Origin: a virus | DNA: 64,000 bases | Reading direction: 5' to 3' (one strand) | IMG/VR virus record: IMGVR_UViG_3300031857_011362 | Coordinates: 60,443 to 124,442 of that record | In this document: one piece after another, positions 35,655 through 42,410 of the stretch | Numbering within the stretch: the first letter of the stretch is position 1 | How the letters are laid out: every line of letters starts with the position of its first letter | Position numbers and translations under genes: made by a program | Notes under the pieces: model-generated | Told to the model about the DNA's origin: nothing | Database searches by the model: none | The model's input: only the letters and a program-made list of their open reading frames with translations

Positions 35655-36215
35655 ATGGCTGTTCTAGCACTAGATATCTCAGGAGTTCCCCGGCAGTGGA
35701 TCTCAAATGATGACGCAATTACCTATAAAGCAAAAGATGCCATCGCATGGTCAATGGGGAATATTGTGGCTAGATATCGCGGTGGTATTCAAAATGACGG
35801 CACATTAAGTTACTTAGAAGCATCTAGTATCATTGCTATCAAAGGTCACGGATTTAATCCATACAAACATGCATGTGTCGCACTAAGTAACAAAACATTG
35901 TTTGGTCGTGATAGACATGTGTGTGCTTACTGTGGTGAACAGTTTCCTAATTACCATATGTTAAGTCGTGACCACATTGTTCCGAAGAGCAAAGGTGGTG
36001 AAAACACTTGGATGAACGTAGTTACCGCATGTAAAGATTGCAACAGTAATAAAGGTCATAAAAGTTTGAAGGAAGTGCGTATGGAATTATTGTATGCACC
36101 TTATGTACCTAATCATTACGAGAATATGATTCTACAACATAGAACAATTCTCGCAGACCAAATGGAATACTTGTTAGCAGGTGTTCCCAAGCATAGTAGA
36201 ATTCTCCTAAGCTAG
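35655..36215 (+). CDS. HNH endonuclease
   Basis: 186 residues. CAYCGEQ...RDHIVPKSKGGENTWMNVVTACKDCNSNKGHK is a complete HNH/zinc site of the widespread bacterial-phage type. An N-terminal 80-residue domain (YKAKDAIAWSMGNIVARYRGG) precedes it. AAAGGAG supports ATG 35655. It lies between tRNA genes as a probable homing gene. Confidence 0.9.
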   Translation: MAVLALDISGVPRQWISNDDAITYKAKDAIAWSMGNIVARYRGGIQNDGTLSYLEASSIIAIKGHGFNPYKHACVALSNKTLFGRDRHVCAYCGEQFPNYHMLSRDHIVPKSKGGENTWMNVVTACKDCNSNKGHKSLKEVRMELLYAPYVPNHYENMILQHRTILADQMEYLLAGVPKHSRILLS

Positions 36216-36234
36216 AAAGATATCACAATGAGGC

Positions 36235-36263
36235 TTGACAAAAAAGTTTTGTTGTGATATACT
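36235..36263 (+). promoter_or_regulatory. Sigma70-type promoter
   Basis: TTGACA (36235-36240) and TATACT (36258-36263), 17-base spacer. A TATAAATA octamer (36267-36274) lies just downstream, so early and late transcription may both start here. tRNA-Thr follows. Confidence 0.72.
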
Positions 36264-36360
36264 CTCTATAAATATTCAAGTCAGTTCCGAGATGACATTA
36301 AAAATGTCGGCTACTCAATCGTCAACGGAAAGAGTGTAAGGTCACAGTTGAAAGTTTTTC

Positions 36361-36435
<75 letters not shown>

Positions 36436-36442
36436 AAATTAT

Positions 36443-36518
36443 TCTCCTATAGCTCAGTCGGTAGAGCGTTTGACTGTTAATCAAAATGTCCGTGGTTCGA
36501 GCCCACGTAGGGGAGCCA
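36443..36518 (+). tRNA. tRNA-Asn(GTT)
   Basis: Acceptor TCTCCTA/TAGGGGA, loop CTGTTAA with anticodon GTT, discriminator G, encoded CCA. Confidence 0.95.
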
Positions 36519-36537
36519 AATTTATAATGGAGTAAGT

Positions 36538-36732
36538 ATGTTAGTAAGTAATAACGCAGGTTATAAATTGTATTGTGAAGTGCGCAAACTTGACGTACAC
36601 CCACAAGACAATCATGTACGTATATTCACCACATATGACTGGTCTAAAAATCCGGAAGCAGAACAAAACAAAATTGAGTTGTTCCTTAGTGACATTGAAC
36701 TTGATGCACTTAGGAAGGCACTTGCATCATGA
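36538..36732 (+). CDS. Small hypothetical protein
   Basis: 64 residues, not recognised; strands then a C-terminal helix (LFLSDIELDALRKAL). TGGAG precedes ATG 36538. It overlaps the convergent J-domain gene by six bases. Confidence 0.65.
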   Translation: MLVSNNAGYKLYCEVRKLDVHPQDNHVRIFTTYDWSKNPEAEQNKIELFLSDIELDALRKALAS

Positions 36733-37314
36733 TTGGATCATTAACTGCCATTCTTCTAAACTAAAGTGGTAGTCTTCTAAGGTTTCTAACATTTTTGCAA
36801 AAACTATCAATGTTCTTCTATGAGTGGTTAATTCATTTTGACGTTGAGTAATTTTTTCTTCTACTAGGGTTTTTAGTAAATTCTCACCCTCTTTTTTCAT
36901 TTTGATTTTTTGAGCAATGGTGTTTAACTTTTTTATTGTGTTATTACATTCTAGTATGACATTGTTTGCTTGATGTTGTGCCTGATGAATGTCAACTTTC
37001 ATTCTTAAAATCAAATCATCAACATCAGGATTTATATGTTGAGTAAAATGAGTTATCATATTAGACAGTCTAGTGTATACCTCATTGTCAATATTTGTAT
37101 CGTCATAATGTTCACCGGTAGAATCGTAATGGGCACGTTTTGTAGGATCACCTAGTGTTTCATAAGCTAATTTAATTCGTTTGAATTTTTCTTCATTTCC
37201 ACCTGGCCTGTCTGGGTGATGAATTTGTGCTAGAATTCTATATTTTTGTTTGATTTCTTCGGAAGTACAATTTTTAGGTAATTCTAGTTCATCATATAAG
37301 GTAGGTTGTTCCAT
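36727..37314 (-). CDS. J-domain (DnaJ-like) protein 1
   Basis: 195 residues. An N-terminal J-domain (LYDELELPKNCTSEEIKQKYR, HPD, FKRIKLAYETLGDPTKRAHYD) would stimulate a DnaK/Hsp70. The rest is a long coiled coil with no Gly/Phe or zinc region, so it is a class C type. It starts at ATG 37314, five bases after GATAAATA, without a ribosome site. A paralogue lies at 45503-46090. Confidence 0.9.
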   Translation of the reverse strand: MEQPTLYDELELPKNCTSEEIKQKYRILAQIHHPDRPGGNEEKFKRIKLAYETLGDPTKRAHYDSTGEHYDDTNIDNEVYTRLSNMITHFTQHINPDVDDLILRMKVDIHQAQHQANNVILECNNTIKKLNTIAQKIKMKKEGENLLKTLVEEKITQRQNELTTHRRTLIVFAKMLETLEDYHFSLEEWQLMIQS

Positions 37315-37319
37315 ACGAA

Positions 37320-37327
37320 TATTTATC
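37320..37327 (-). promoter_or_regulatory. Late-type promoter element (GATAAATA)
   Basis: Five bases before ATG 37314 on the minus strand; it shares one base with the start of tRNA-Arg(TCT) on the other strand. Confidence 0.55.
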
Positions 37328-37401
37328 TGGGGTTAATATAATGGATAATATAGTTGCCTTCTAAGCAATCAATACAGGTTCGATTCCTGTACCCCGGACC
37401 A
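37327..37401 (+). tRNA. tRNA-Arg(TCT)
   Basis: Acceptor CTGGGGT/ACCCCGG, loop CTTCTAA with anticodon TCT, encoded CCA. Confidence 0.93.
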
Positions 37402-37405
37402 GAAT

Positions 37406-37434
37406 TTGACAATAAATGGATTTGGCTATACAAT
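37406..37434 (+). promoter_or_regulatory. Sigma70-type promoter of the TTGACAATAAATGG family
   Basis: TTGACA (37406-37411) and TACAAT (37429-37434), 17-base spacer, upstream of 37463-37996. Confidence 0.75.
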
Positions 37435-37462
37435 AGCATCTTAATTACTTGAAAGGTACTTT

Positions 37463-37996
37463 ATGTTAGATAAAATTCAATCTTTAATTGACGCTGGAAA
37501 CACTGTAGTTTATCAATGCATCAGATACAATTATGCTTTTGTAATTGAACGTGTTATTACACCTGATGACAATGATCTATCTATTGGGTTTAAACATCGT
37601 GGCACTTTTACTAGGCCCGAGCAGTCCGCGGGCAAACAAAGTGTTGGCACTATGAAATCAGTGGCAAAAATGTTCTTAGTTCAAACTGGCGAAAAAGAGT
37701 ATGAAGTATTTGATACTGAAAAAAATTATCGTAGCGGCAAACGCATTGAAAAATGTGCTGACTATGATAAAGTTCGTGCTTTATATGAGACACAAGTTGT
37801 TCACACATTCACATTCAAACACAATGTGGGCCGTAAAGTAATTGATCGTTCAATGTCATATATATGTCTGCCTGATACAAAAATCCCAGACCCACTGAAT
37901 GAAAGCAATTTTACGTCAAACTATAATATCAATGATATCATTGATTTTAAGTATCTGGGCACTAAGTCTATCATTGAGCATGAGAACGAAATTTGA
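37463..37996 (+). CDS. Hypothetical phage protein
   Basis: 177 residues, not recognised. Beta-rich N-terminus (VVYQCIRYNYAFVIERVIT) and a segment VHTFTFKHNVGRKVIDRSMSYICLP. GAAAGG precedes ATG 37463. The last codons GAA ATT TGA belong to the next promoter's -35 box. Confidence 0.75.
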   Translation: MLDKIQSLIDAGNTVVYQCIRYNYAFVIERVITPDDNDLSIGFKHRGTFTRPEQSAGKQSVGTMKSVAKMFLVQTGEKEYEVFDTEKNYRSGKRIEKCADYDKVRALYETQVVHTFTFKHNVGRKVIDRSMSYICLPDTKIPDPLNESNFTSNYNINDIIDFKYLGTKSIIEHENEI

Positions 37997-38021
37997 CAAT
38001 AAATGGAGCCTATGATACAAT
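37993..38021 (+). promoter_or_regulatory. Sigma70-type promoter of the TTGACAATAAATGG family
   Basis: TTGACA (37993-37998), overlapping a stop codon, and TACAAT (38016-38021), 17-base spacer. It is the first of two tandem promoters. Confidence 0.72.
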
Positions 38022-38085
38022 CATAGCATGAGTTGAGAAAAAGAGTTAGTTGGTGAAGTTAGTGATAACGACACAAACAAAGTTC

Positions 38086-38114
38086 TTGACAATAAATGGT
38101 AAAGGTTTTATAAT
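38086..38114 (+). promoter_or_regulatory. Sigma70-type promoter of the TTGACAATAAATGG family
   Basis: TTGACA (38086-38091) and TATAAT (38109-38114), 17-base spacer: a consensus promoter with no protein gene downstream, reading into a structured region and tRNA-Glu. Confidence 0.8.
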
Positions 38115-38535
38115 AGACACATAGCAACAAACGATAGAGTCAGTTGTAAAACAGTTCTTTAAAATTTAGAATTCATATATCCCTGTTAAGTTCAGGGCTC
38201 TATATGAAAATACATTAAGGTCACCTAATCCGTTAGGTAGGTCTATGAGGTCAGCCGGTGGACGACGCCGGGTCGCATAGGATACAAGAAGCGTACCGAC
38301 AATAGTAATATTGTTTAACGTGACGGGAAGTTAGGCAGTAATGACAGAAACAACGATCCAGTAGACGGTACTGGTAGATACAGTTTAAGTTCCTTAATGT
38401 TTTTTCATATAGTGTAAAACTATTATTAAGTGTTATCAAGGTATCGTGTATGGACCCATACACTATTCGGGCCTAACTGTGCGAGGAACAGGTCCTGATA
38501 TAACTGCTATTCGCTTGTCAGTGCTAGCTACATTT
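38115..38535 (+). ncRNA. Putative structured RNA 2
   Basis: No protein gene is seen between 37997 and 38573. Downstream of a consensus promoter there is a GTTCTTTAAAA boxA-like site (38154-38164), CCCTG/CAGGG within CATATA...TATATG, CCTAA/TTAGG, CCGG/CCGG, a closing ACATTAAGG/CCTTAATGT pair spanning about 190 bases followed by T6, and GTGTATGG/CCATACAC (38446-38463). It does not match RNase P RNA or tmRNA by eye. Confidence 0.45.
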
Positions 38536-38564
38536 TTGACAAATTGGTAGATAATACTTAATAA
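38536..38564 (+). promoter_or_regulatory. Probable sigma70-type promoter
   Basis: TTGACA (38536-38541) and TAATAA (38559-38564), 17-base spacer, just before tRNA-Glu. The -10 box is weak. Confidence 0.5.
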
Positions 38565-38573
38565 TATTTTTAT

Positions 38574-38649
38574 GCTCGGTTCATCTAGCGGCCTAGGATA
38601 GTGCCCTTTCACGGCATTCACACGGGTTCAAATCCCGTACCGAGCTCCA
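38574..38649 (+). tRNA. tRNA-Glu(TTC)
   Basis: Acceptor GCTCGGT/ACCGAGC, loop CTTTCAC with anticodon TTC, encoded CCA. The discriminator is U. Confidence 0.94.
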
Positions 38650-38924
38650 GTATCCCGTTACTACTTTCGTTAAAGTAGCGTTTGATTAGCGATAGAGATC
38701 CGGTGGCAGAAAACCGTAAGCGCAAGCGATGAATCACATCCTGCAGGCTCTGATAGGCAGAATCTCAACTGCACACAGACTTTGAATAAATGGAGATGGA
38801 CAGAGTAACTGCTCAATTAAGGGCTTGTGTGGAAACAAGTAGCTTATACTAATTTTTTGAGTTACATCGCCCTGATACTTCTCTCAGTAATGAGACACTA
38901 GGTCTTGCAACCGTAACTCATCTT
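38650..38924 (+). ncRNA. Putative structured RNA 3
   Basis: No protein gene. Stems: CTACTTT/AAAGTAG, GAGAT/ATCTC closing a domain with CGGT/ACCG inside, CTTGT/ACAAG, and TGAGTTAC/GTAACTCA (38858-38865 with 38913-38920) enclosing TCTCA/TGAGA. The last arm ends four bases before tRNA-Tyr. Confidence 0.42.
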
Positions 38925-39010
38925 GGAGATGTAGGAAAATTGGTAACCCCAGGAGACTGTAAATCTTCCGCCTTATGGCACTACTGGTTCAACTCCAGTC
39001 GTCTCCACCA
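38925..39010 (+). tRNA. tRNA-Tyr(GTA)
   Basis: Acceptor GGAGATG/CGTCTCC, loop CTGTAAA with anticodon GTA, long variable arm, encoded CCA. Confidence 0.93.
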
Positions 39011-39017
39011 AGAATAT

Positions 39018-39094
39018 GCACCGTTAGCGCAGTTGGTTAGCGCACCGCCCTGTCACGGCGGGGGTCAGGGGTTCGAGTCCCCTACGGTGCGCCA
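39018..39094 (+). tRNA. tRNA-Asp(GTC)
   Basis: Acceptor GCACCGT/ACGGTGC, loop CTGTCAC with anticodon GTC, discriminator G, encoded CCA. Confidence 0.95.
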
Positions 39095-39311
39095 AGTTTT
39101 GTTAGAGTGTTAGCAAGAGAAAGACACACTACTATGGATTCTTCGAAGGTCCTTGTAGTGTAGAGCAGAGAGCGGGGTCAGTACCCGTCTAAGAGCATAA
39201 TGGAATGCACTGGTTAAGTATCCCAAGTGACGTACCGAGTCCCGGTCGACTTTATTACACGGGTGAATGATGTCTATAACTATGGAGATATTACTTTAAC
39301 AAATTTAATAT
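39095..39311 (+). ncRNA. Putative structured RNA 4
   Basis: No protein gene. ACACTAC (39126-39132) and GTAGTGT (39155-39161) close a long hairpin with further G-U and Watson-Crick pairs inside. The remainder shows no clear promoter or T run. Confidence 0.35.
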
Positions 39312-39399
39312 GGAGTATTGGCCGAGCGGTTAAGGCAATGGATTGCTAATCCATCACTGGGCAACCGGTGGGTAGGTTCGATTCCTACATACTCCGCCA
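39312..39399 (+). tRNA. tRNA-Ser(GCT)
   Basis: Acceptor GGAGTAT/ATACTCC, loop TTGCTAA with anticodon GCT, long variable arm, discriminator G, encoded CCA. Confidence 0.95.
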
Positions 39400-39458
39400 G
39401 AACGTTCTGAGTGTCTCCGGATACTGTGACCCGCAAAGTAGTAGTATGACCCGTTAGG

Positions 39459-39466
39459 CATAAATA
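39459..39466 (+). promoter_or_regulatory. Late-type promoter element (CATAAATA)
   Basis: Five bases before ATG 39472; no ribosome site. Confidence 0.55.
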
Positions 39467-39471
39467 ATAGT

Positions 39472-40008
39472 ATGAAAGAATACTATGTTTATGCCTATTT
39501 GAGAGAAGACGGAACTCCTTACTATATTGGTAAAGGTAAAGAAAGACGTGCCTGGGAGCAACATCGTTCTAACGGAAAAGGAGTTCATACTCCATCTGAT
39601 TATAAACGAATAGTGTTATTATATGAAGATTTAGATGAACCCGCCGCATTTAATTTAGAAACTGAATTGATTTCAAAGTATGGAAGACAAGATTTAGGAA
39701 CAGGTATATTAAAAAATATGACCAATGGTGGCGAAGGATCTGCAGGAACTTCACCAGAAACTAATTGGAAAAAAGGTAGTTCGAAAAGAAGTAAAACGAC
39801 TAGTAGTAAAACTAGACAAAAAATAAGCAAAGCAAATAAAAATCGTGATTACCCAAACAATCATACCGAGGAAGTTAGACAAAAGTTAAGCGAGACAACA
39901 AAGAAATCTTGGGAAACAAGACCGAGAACAATGTCCGAAGAACAAAAGAAAAAGATATCAGACGCCGCAAAAGAACGCTGGCGTTTGAGGAAGAACCCGC
40001 CCAGGTAA
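39472..40008 (+). CDS. GIY-YIG homing-type endonuclease
   Basis: 178 residues. [20 protein letters not shown] is the GIY-YIG core with Arg (GKERRAW) and Glu (NLETELI). The C-terminal part is a Lys/Ser-rich linker with two NUMOD-like repeats (SKTRQKISKANK, TEEVRQKLSETTKK). It is a paralogue of 2870-3430 and lies in the tRNA array. A late-type promoter abuts its start codon. Confidence 0.9.
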   Translation: MKEYYVYAYLREDGTPYYIGKGKERRAWEQHRSNGKGVHTPSDYKRIVLLYEDLDEPAAFNLETELISKYGRQDLGTGILKNMTNGGEGSAGTSPETNWKKGSSKRSKTTSSKTRQKISKANKNRDYPNNHTEEVRQKLSETTKKSWETRPRTMSEEQKKKISDAAKERWRLRKNPPR

Positions 40009-40284
40009 CGCTGGGCTAGTCTGATCCAGACGAAGGAGAAGTAAGTTCGTAACTTACGGGTGGTAGTCTTTAAACCCAAAGGCCGCTGGCAATGCGAGAA
40101 CGGTCCCTGTCGGGAAGCGGGTGGAAGGAGTGTGTGATGGGTATGATAGCGTCATATCTTTCTGTACTATAATTACCGCCGGGGGATGCAGAGCATATTG
40201 AAGCACATTAAAGATAGGGTAGTAGCGGTTCATATGAACCTTAGTACATACCGAGGTAGTTAGTGTGTTTCAATATGCTTTTAT
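40009..40284 (+). ncRNA. Putative structured RNA 5
   Basis: No protein gene. GTCTG/CAGAC, GTAAGTT/AACTTAC (loop CGT), TATGA/TCATA, the palindrome GGTTCATATGAACC, and a long closing pair GCATATTGAAGCAC with GTGTTTCAATATGC (13 of 14 pair), followed by TTTT and tRNA-Cys. The last arm resembles that of structured RNA 1. Confidence 0.42.
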
Positions 40285-40360
40285 GTAGGTGTGTACTGAA
40301 AGGCTAGGTAGCGGATTGCAAATCCGTGCTATGCAGGTTCGAATCCTGTCACCTACTCCA
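40285..40360 (+). tRNA. tRNA-Cys(GCA)
   Basis: Acceptor GTAGGTG/CACCTAC, loop TTGCAAA with anticodon GCA, discriminator U, encoded CCA. Confidence 0.93.
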
Positions 40361-40463
40361 AATTTTTTAACAAAGGAAACGATATGAAGCGCAGTAAGCG
40401 ATAGTGTCGTCATAGACTTCCGTAGGTCTATGATTGGCACGTAAAATCAAACATACGACTTAT

Positions 40464-40540
40464 GGAAGTATAGCTCAACTGGCTAGAGCAACCGGCTTTT
40501 AACCGGTAGGTTCAGGGTTCAAGTCCCTGTGCTTCTACCA
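40464..40540 (+). tRNA. tRNA-Lys(TTT)
   Basis: Acceptor GGAAGTA/TGCTTCT with G1-U72, loop CTTTTAA with anticodon TTT, encoded CCA. A CATAGAC/GTCTATG hairpin lies just upstream. Confidence 0.94.
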
Positions 40541-40616
40541 TATAAAAACATATTTGACTAAACTCGGGTTCATCCGTGATAGTAATTGCTACTATATCAA
40601 GTGTGTTTCTATATGG

Positions 40617-40624
40617 TATAAATA
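40617..40624 (+). promoter_or_regulatory. Late-type promoter (TATAAATA)
   Basis: Exact octamer five bases before ATG 40630, with no ribosome site. Confidence 0.6.
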
Positions 40625-40629
40625 TTTAC

Positions 40630-40818
40630 ATGATAGTTCAATCGATTCATAGCTCTTGGGATATGGTGTACAACCAATATCGCAATACAGAGTTTAAAAC
40701 TCTTGTAGACCCAGTGTCTCATAAGAAAATAATAGAGATTGTTCAATACCTTTATGATAAGACGGGTCAAATAGAACCCACTAATACTAAAGGAAACAAT
40801 GTTGATACCAAAGCGTAA
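40630..40818 (+). CDS. Small hypothetical protein
   Basis: 62 residues, not recognised: MIVQSIHSSWDMVYNQYRN followed by a helix (HKKIIEIVQYLYDK). The start is set by the TATAAATA octamer. A longer frame from GTG 40576 would run through the promoter and is rejected. It ends four bases before tRNA-Trp. Confidence 0.55.
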   Translation: MIVQSIHSSWDMVYNQYRNTEFKTLVDPVSHKKIIEIVQYLYDKTGQIEPTNTKGNNVDTKA

Positions 40819-40821
40819 TAT

Positions 40822-40897
40822 ATCTCGGTAGCTCAATTGGCAGAGCACTGGTCTCCAAAACCAGGGGTTGTAAGTTCGAGGCTTACCCGGGATGCCA
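40822..40897 (+). tRNA. tRNA-Trp(CCA)
   Basis: Acceptor ATCTCGG/CCGGGAT, loop CTCCAAA with anticodon CCA, discriminator G, encoded CCA end. Confidence 0.94.
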
Positions 40898-40905
40898 AAA
40901 ATATT

Positions 40906-40998
40906 GCCCCTGTAGTTTAATGGTTAAAACGGCGGATTTATATCCCGTAAGCAACAGATAATTGGTTCATGTGGGTTCGATTCCCTCCAGGGGTACCA
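40906..40998 (+). tRNA. Atypical tRNA, apparent anticodon TAT (Ile?)
   Basis: Acceptor GCCCCTG/CAGGGGT and encoded CCA are good. The loop TTTATAT gives TAT, but the anticodon stem has an A-C mismatch, the T-stem a T-T mismatch, and the variable region is about 20 bases, unlike Ile tRNAs. It may be degenerate or of another identity. Confidence 0.55.
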
Positions 40999-41004
40999 AA
41001 CAGT

Positions 41005-41033
41005 TTGACAACATGTAGCAAGTGCTATATAAT
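41005..41033 (+). promoter_or_regulatory. Sigma70-type promoter
   Basis: TTGACA (41005-41010) and TATAAT (41028-41033), 17-base spacer, 11 bases before a tRNA. Confidence 0.78.
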
Positions 41034-41044
41034 AAAAGAATGTT

Positions 41045-41121
41045 GCGCTTGTAGCTCAGTTGGTTAGAGCAGAGGACTCATAATCCTTTGGTCGCGGGTT
41101 CAAGTCCCTCCGAGCGCACCA
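41045..41121 (+). tRNA. tRNA-Met or tRNA-Ile2 (CAT)
   Basis: Acceptor GCGCTTG/CGAGCGC, loop CTCATAA with anticodon CAT, encoded CCA. Segment TTGGTCGC-GGTTCAAGTCC resembles bacterial Ile2(CAU), so the identity is open. Confidence 0.9.
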
Positions 41122-41122
41122 A

Positions 41123-41284
41123 TTATAATGAGCGTATGAATTCCATTGCATCATTGACATTAGTGAAAAACTTCATTGTCAATTCGTGATTATAAATATC
41201 ACGTGAAAAGATGTAACAGGCGTCATCACTCATTGATAAGTGAATGTGCAGTCCTGATCTAGTGATAGCGTCATACGTGTGCAT
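41123..41284 (-). CDS. Small hypothetical protein (53 aa)
   Basis: Reads MHTYDAITRSGLHIHLSMSD... with alternating strands and a C-terminal helix (VNDAMEFIRSL), typical of a small folded domain. An exact TATAAATA on the minus strand lies four bases before its ATG. It sits antisense between two tRNA genes. Confidence 0.6.
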   Translation of the reverse strand: MHTYDAITRSGLHIHLSMSDDACYIFSRDIYNHELTMKFFTNVNDAMEFIRSL

Positions 41285-41288
41285 TATG

Positions 41289-41296
41289 TATTTATA
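41289..41296 (-). promoter_or_regulatory. Late-type promoter (TATAAATA)
   Basis: Exact octamer on the minus strand, four bases before ATG 41284. Confidence 0.58.
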
Positions 41297-41297
41297 T

Positions 41298-41371
41298 GCG
41301 GGGTTCGTATAGTGGTAATACCTTAGCCTTCCAAGCTAATGCTGACAGTTCGATTCTGTTACCCCGCTCCA
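41298..41371 (+). tRNA. tRNA-Gly(TCC)
   Basis: Acceptor GCGGGGT/ACCCCGC, loop CTTCCAA with anticodon TCC, encoded CCA. Confidence 0.95.
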
Positions 41372-41381
41372 ATAACAAGGC

Positions 41382-41435
41382 CCAGACCTCTGTGATAACT
41401 AACCGGTAAATGGTTATCATACGTCTGAGTTTTTC
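41382..41435 (+). terminator. Intrinsic terminator
   Basis: CCAGAC...GTCTGAG encloses GATAAC...GTTATC, and TTTTTCTT follows directly. It ends the tRNA-Gly transcript just before a new promoter. Confidence 0.7.
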
Positions 41436-41449
41436 TTACCCTAATATAG

Positions 41450-41497
41450 TTGACAGATATGTATTTCTCTGTTATACTATAGTCTGTTCTTTAAAAA
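41450..41497 (+). promoter_or_regulatory. Sigma70-type promoter with boxA-like leader
   Basis: TTGACA (41450-41455) and TATACT (41473-41478), 17-base spacer. TGTTCTTTAAAAA (41485-41497) resembles the boxA antitermination site of rRNA leaders and sits at the predicted start, seven bases before tRNA-Leu(TAG). Confidence 0.65.
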
Positions 41498-41503
41498 GTT
41501 AAT

Positions 41504-41587
41504 GCGCAAGTGGTGGAATGGTATACACGATGGTCTTAGAAGCCATTGCCGAAGGGATTGAGAGTTCGAGTCTCTCCTTGCGCACCA
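41504..41587 (+). tRNA. tRNA-Leu(TAG)
   Basis: Acceptor GCGCAAG/CTTGCGC, loop CTTAGAA with anticodon TAG, variable arm TGCCGAAGGGA, encoded CCA. Confidence 0.94.
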
Positions 41588-41592
41588 ATATT

Positions 41593-41757
41593 ATGATAAC
41601 AGAATACAAAGTTATAAACGCTACATATGAAGAATTTCATAAAGAAGTAGCAAAGTTATTGTCTGAAGGCTGGCAACCGCAAGGTGGTGTTAGTGTAGTT
41701 CGTAGTTGGTATAGTAATGATCCAACAACTTATTACTTTCAGGCATTTGTTAGATGA
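41593..41757 (+). CDS. DUF1737-like small protein
   Basis: 54 residues: MITEYKVINATYEEFHKEVAKLLSEGW then QPQGGVSV and a final YYFQAFVR match the short DUF1737 pattern (one helix, GWQPxGG, strands). Function of the family is unknown. It starts six bases after tRNA-Leu(TAG) and has no ribosome site. Confidence 0.75.
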   Translation: MITEYKVINATYEEFHKEVAKLLSEGWQPQGGVSVVRSWYSNDPTTYYFQAFVR

Positions 41758-41807
41758 TTTTAACTGAAAATTTCGTCTACCGCATAAATACATCATAGGA
41801 GACTATT

Positions 41808-42410
41808 ATGTATTGTGATTATGGATGCGGTCAAGAATCATCTTTCAAATTGAAGAATGGTAAAAATTGTTGTGCTACGAGAACAGCAAGTTGCCCTGAA
41901 CAAAAAAGAAAAAATTCAGAAGCAACAAAGAAAGTTTATGATGACGGTAAGAGATTACCGGCAGCTCTGGTATATGAAAATTTATCAGAAGAAGTTAAAA
42001 AACGAATGAATTGGAATAAGGGAAACTTTTCTAATACATTGTTTGTTTATAATGGTGTAGGTAATCATAAAGCTGTGTTGATTCAAGAAAAAGGTCACCA
42101 GTGTGAAGATTGTAGATTGACTGAATGGAAATCTAAACCTATACCGTTAGAGTTAGAACATGTTGATGGTGACAACAAAAATAACACAAGAGAAAATCTT
42201 AAGTTGTTATGTTGTAATTGTCATGCTTTGACTCCAACTTGGAGAGGTAGAAATATTAATTCAGGTAAAGTTAAAGTAAGTGACCAAGAACTATTGACAG
42301 CATTGCAAGAATGTAGTAATATACGTCAAGCATTGCAGAAAGTGGGGTTATCTCCGAAAGGTGGTAACTACCAAAGAGCAAATAAATTAAATGCGACCTT
42401 GGTGAAATAG
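41808..42410 (+). CDS. HNH endonuclease overlapping the intron-bearing tRNA-Leu
   Basis: 200 residues. An N-terminal Cys-rich zinc finger (CDYGCGQES...CCATRTASC) precedes an HNH site (CEDCRLTEW...LELEHVDGDNKNNTRENLKLLCCNCH) and a C-terminal helix-turn-helix-like segment (ALQECSNIRQALQKVGLS). CATAAATA (41783-41790) and AGGAG precede ATG 41808. Its last 18 bases are the first 18 bases of tRNA-Leu(TAA), which carries a group I intron. Confidence 0.9.
   Translation: MYCDYGCGQESSFKLKNGKNCCATRTASCPEQKRKNSEATKKVYDDGKRLPAALVYENLSEEVKKRMNWNKGNFSNTLFVYNGVGNHKAVLIQEKGHQCEDCRLTEWKSKPIPLELEHVDGDNKNNTRENLKLLCCNCHALTPTWRGRNINSGKVKVSDQELLTALQECSNIRQALQKVGLSPKGGNYQRANKLNATLVK

Noticed and set aside
38251-38463. 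70-codon frame on the minus strand in the structured region
   Set aside because: No promoter octamer or ribosome site, odd composition, and it follows from RNA pairing in the region.
38115-38535. RNase P RNA or tmRNA
   Set aside because: The conserved P-RNA strings and a tRNA-like end with CCA are not visible; kept as an unknown structured RNA.
40009-40284. A second group I intron
   Set aside because: Hairpins are abundant but the P/Q/R/S core strings seen at 42428-42640 are absent and the flanking sequence does not join into a tRNA or gene.
40576-40629. N-terminal extension of the 40630 protein from GTG
   Set aside because: The extension would be encoded by the TATAAATA promoter and its upstream sequence.
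41504-41592. Coding frame running from inside tRNA-Leu(TAG) into the DUF1737-like gene
   Set aside because: The tRNA is complete, and the protein family start matches ATG 41593.
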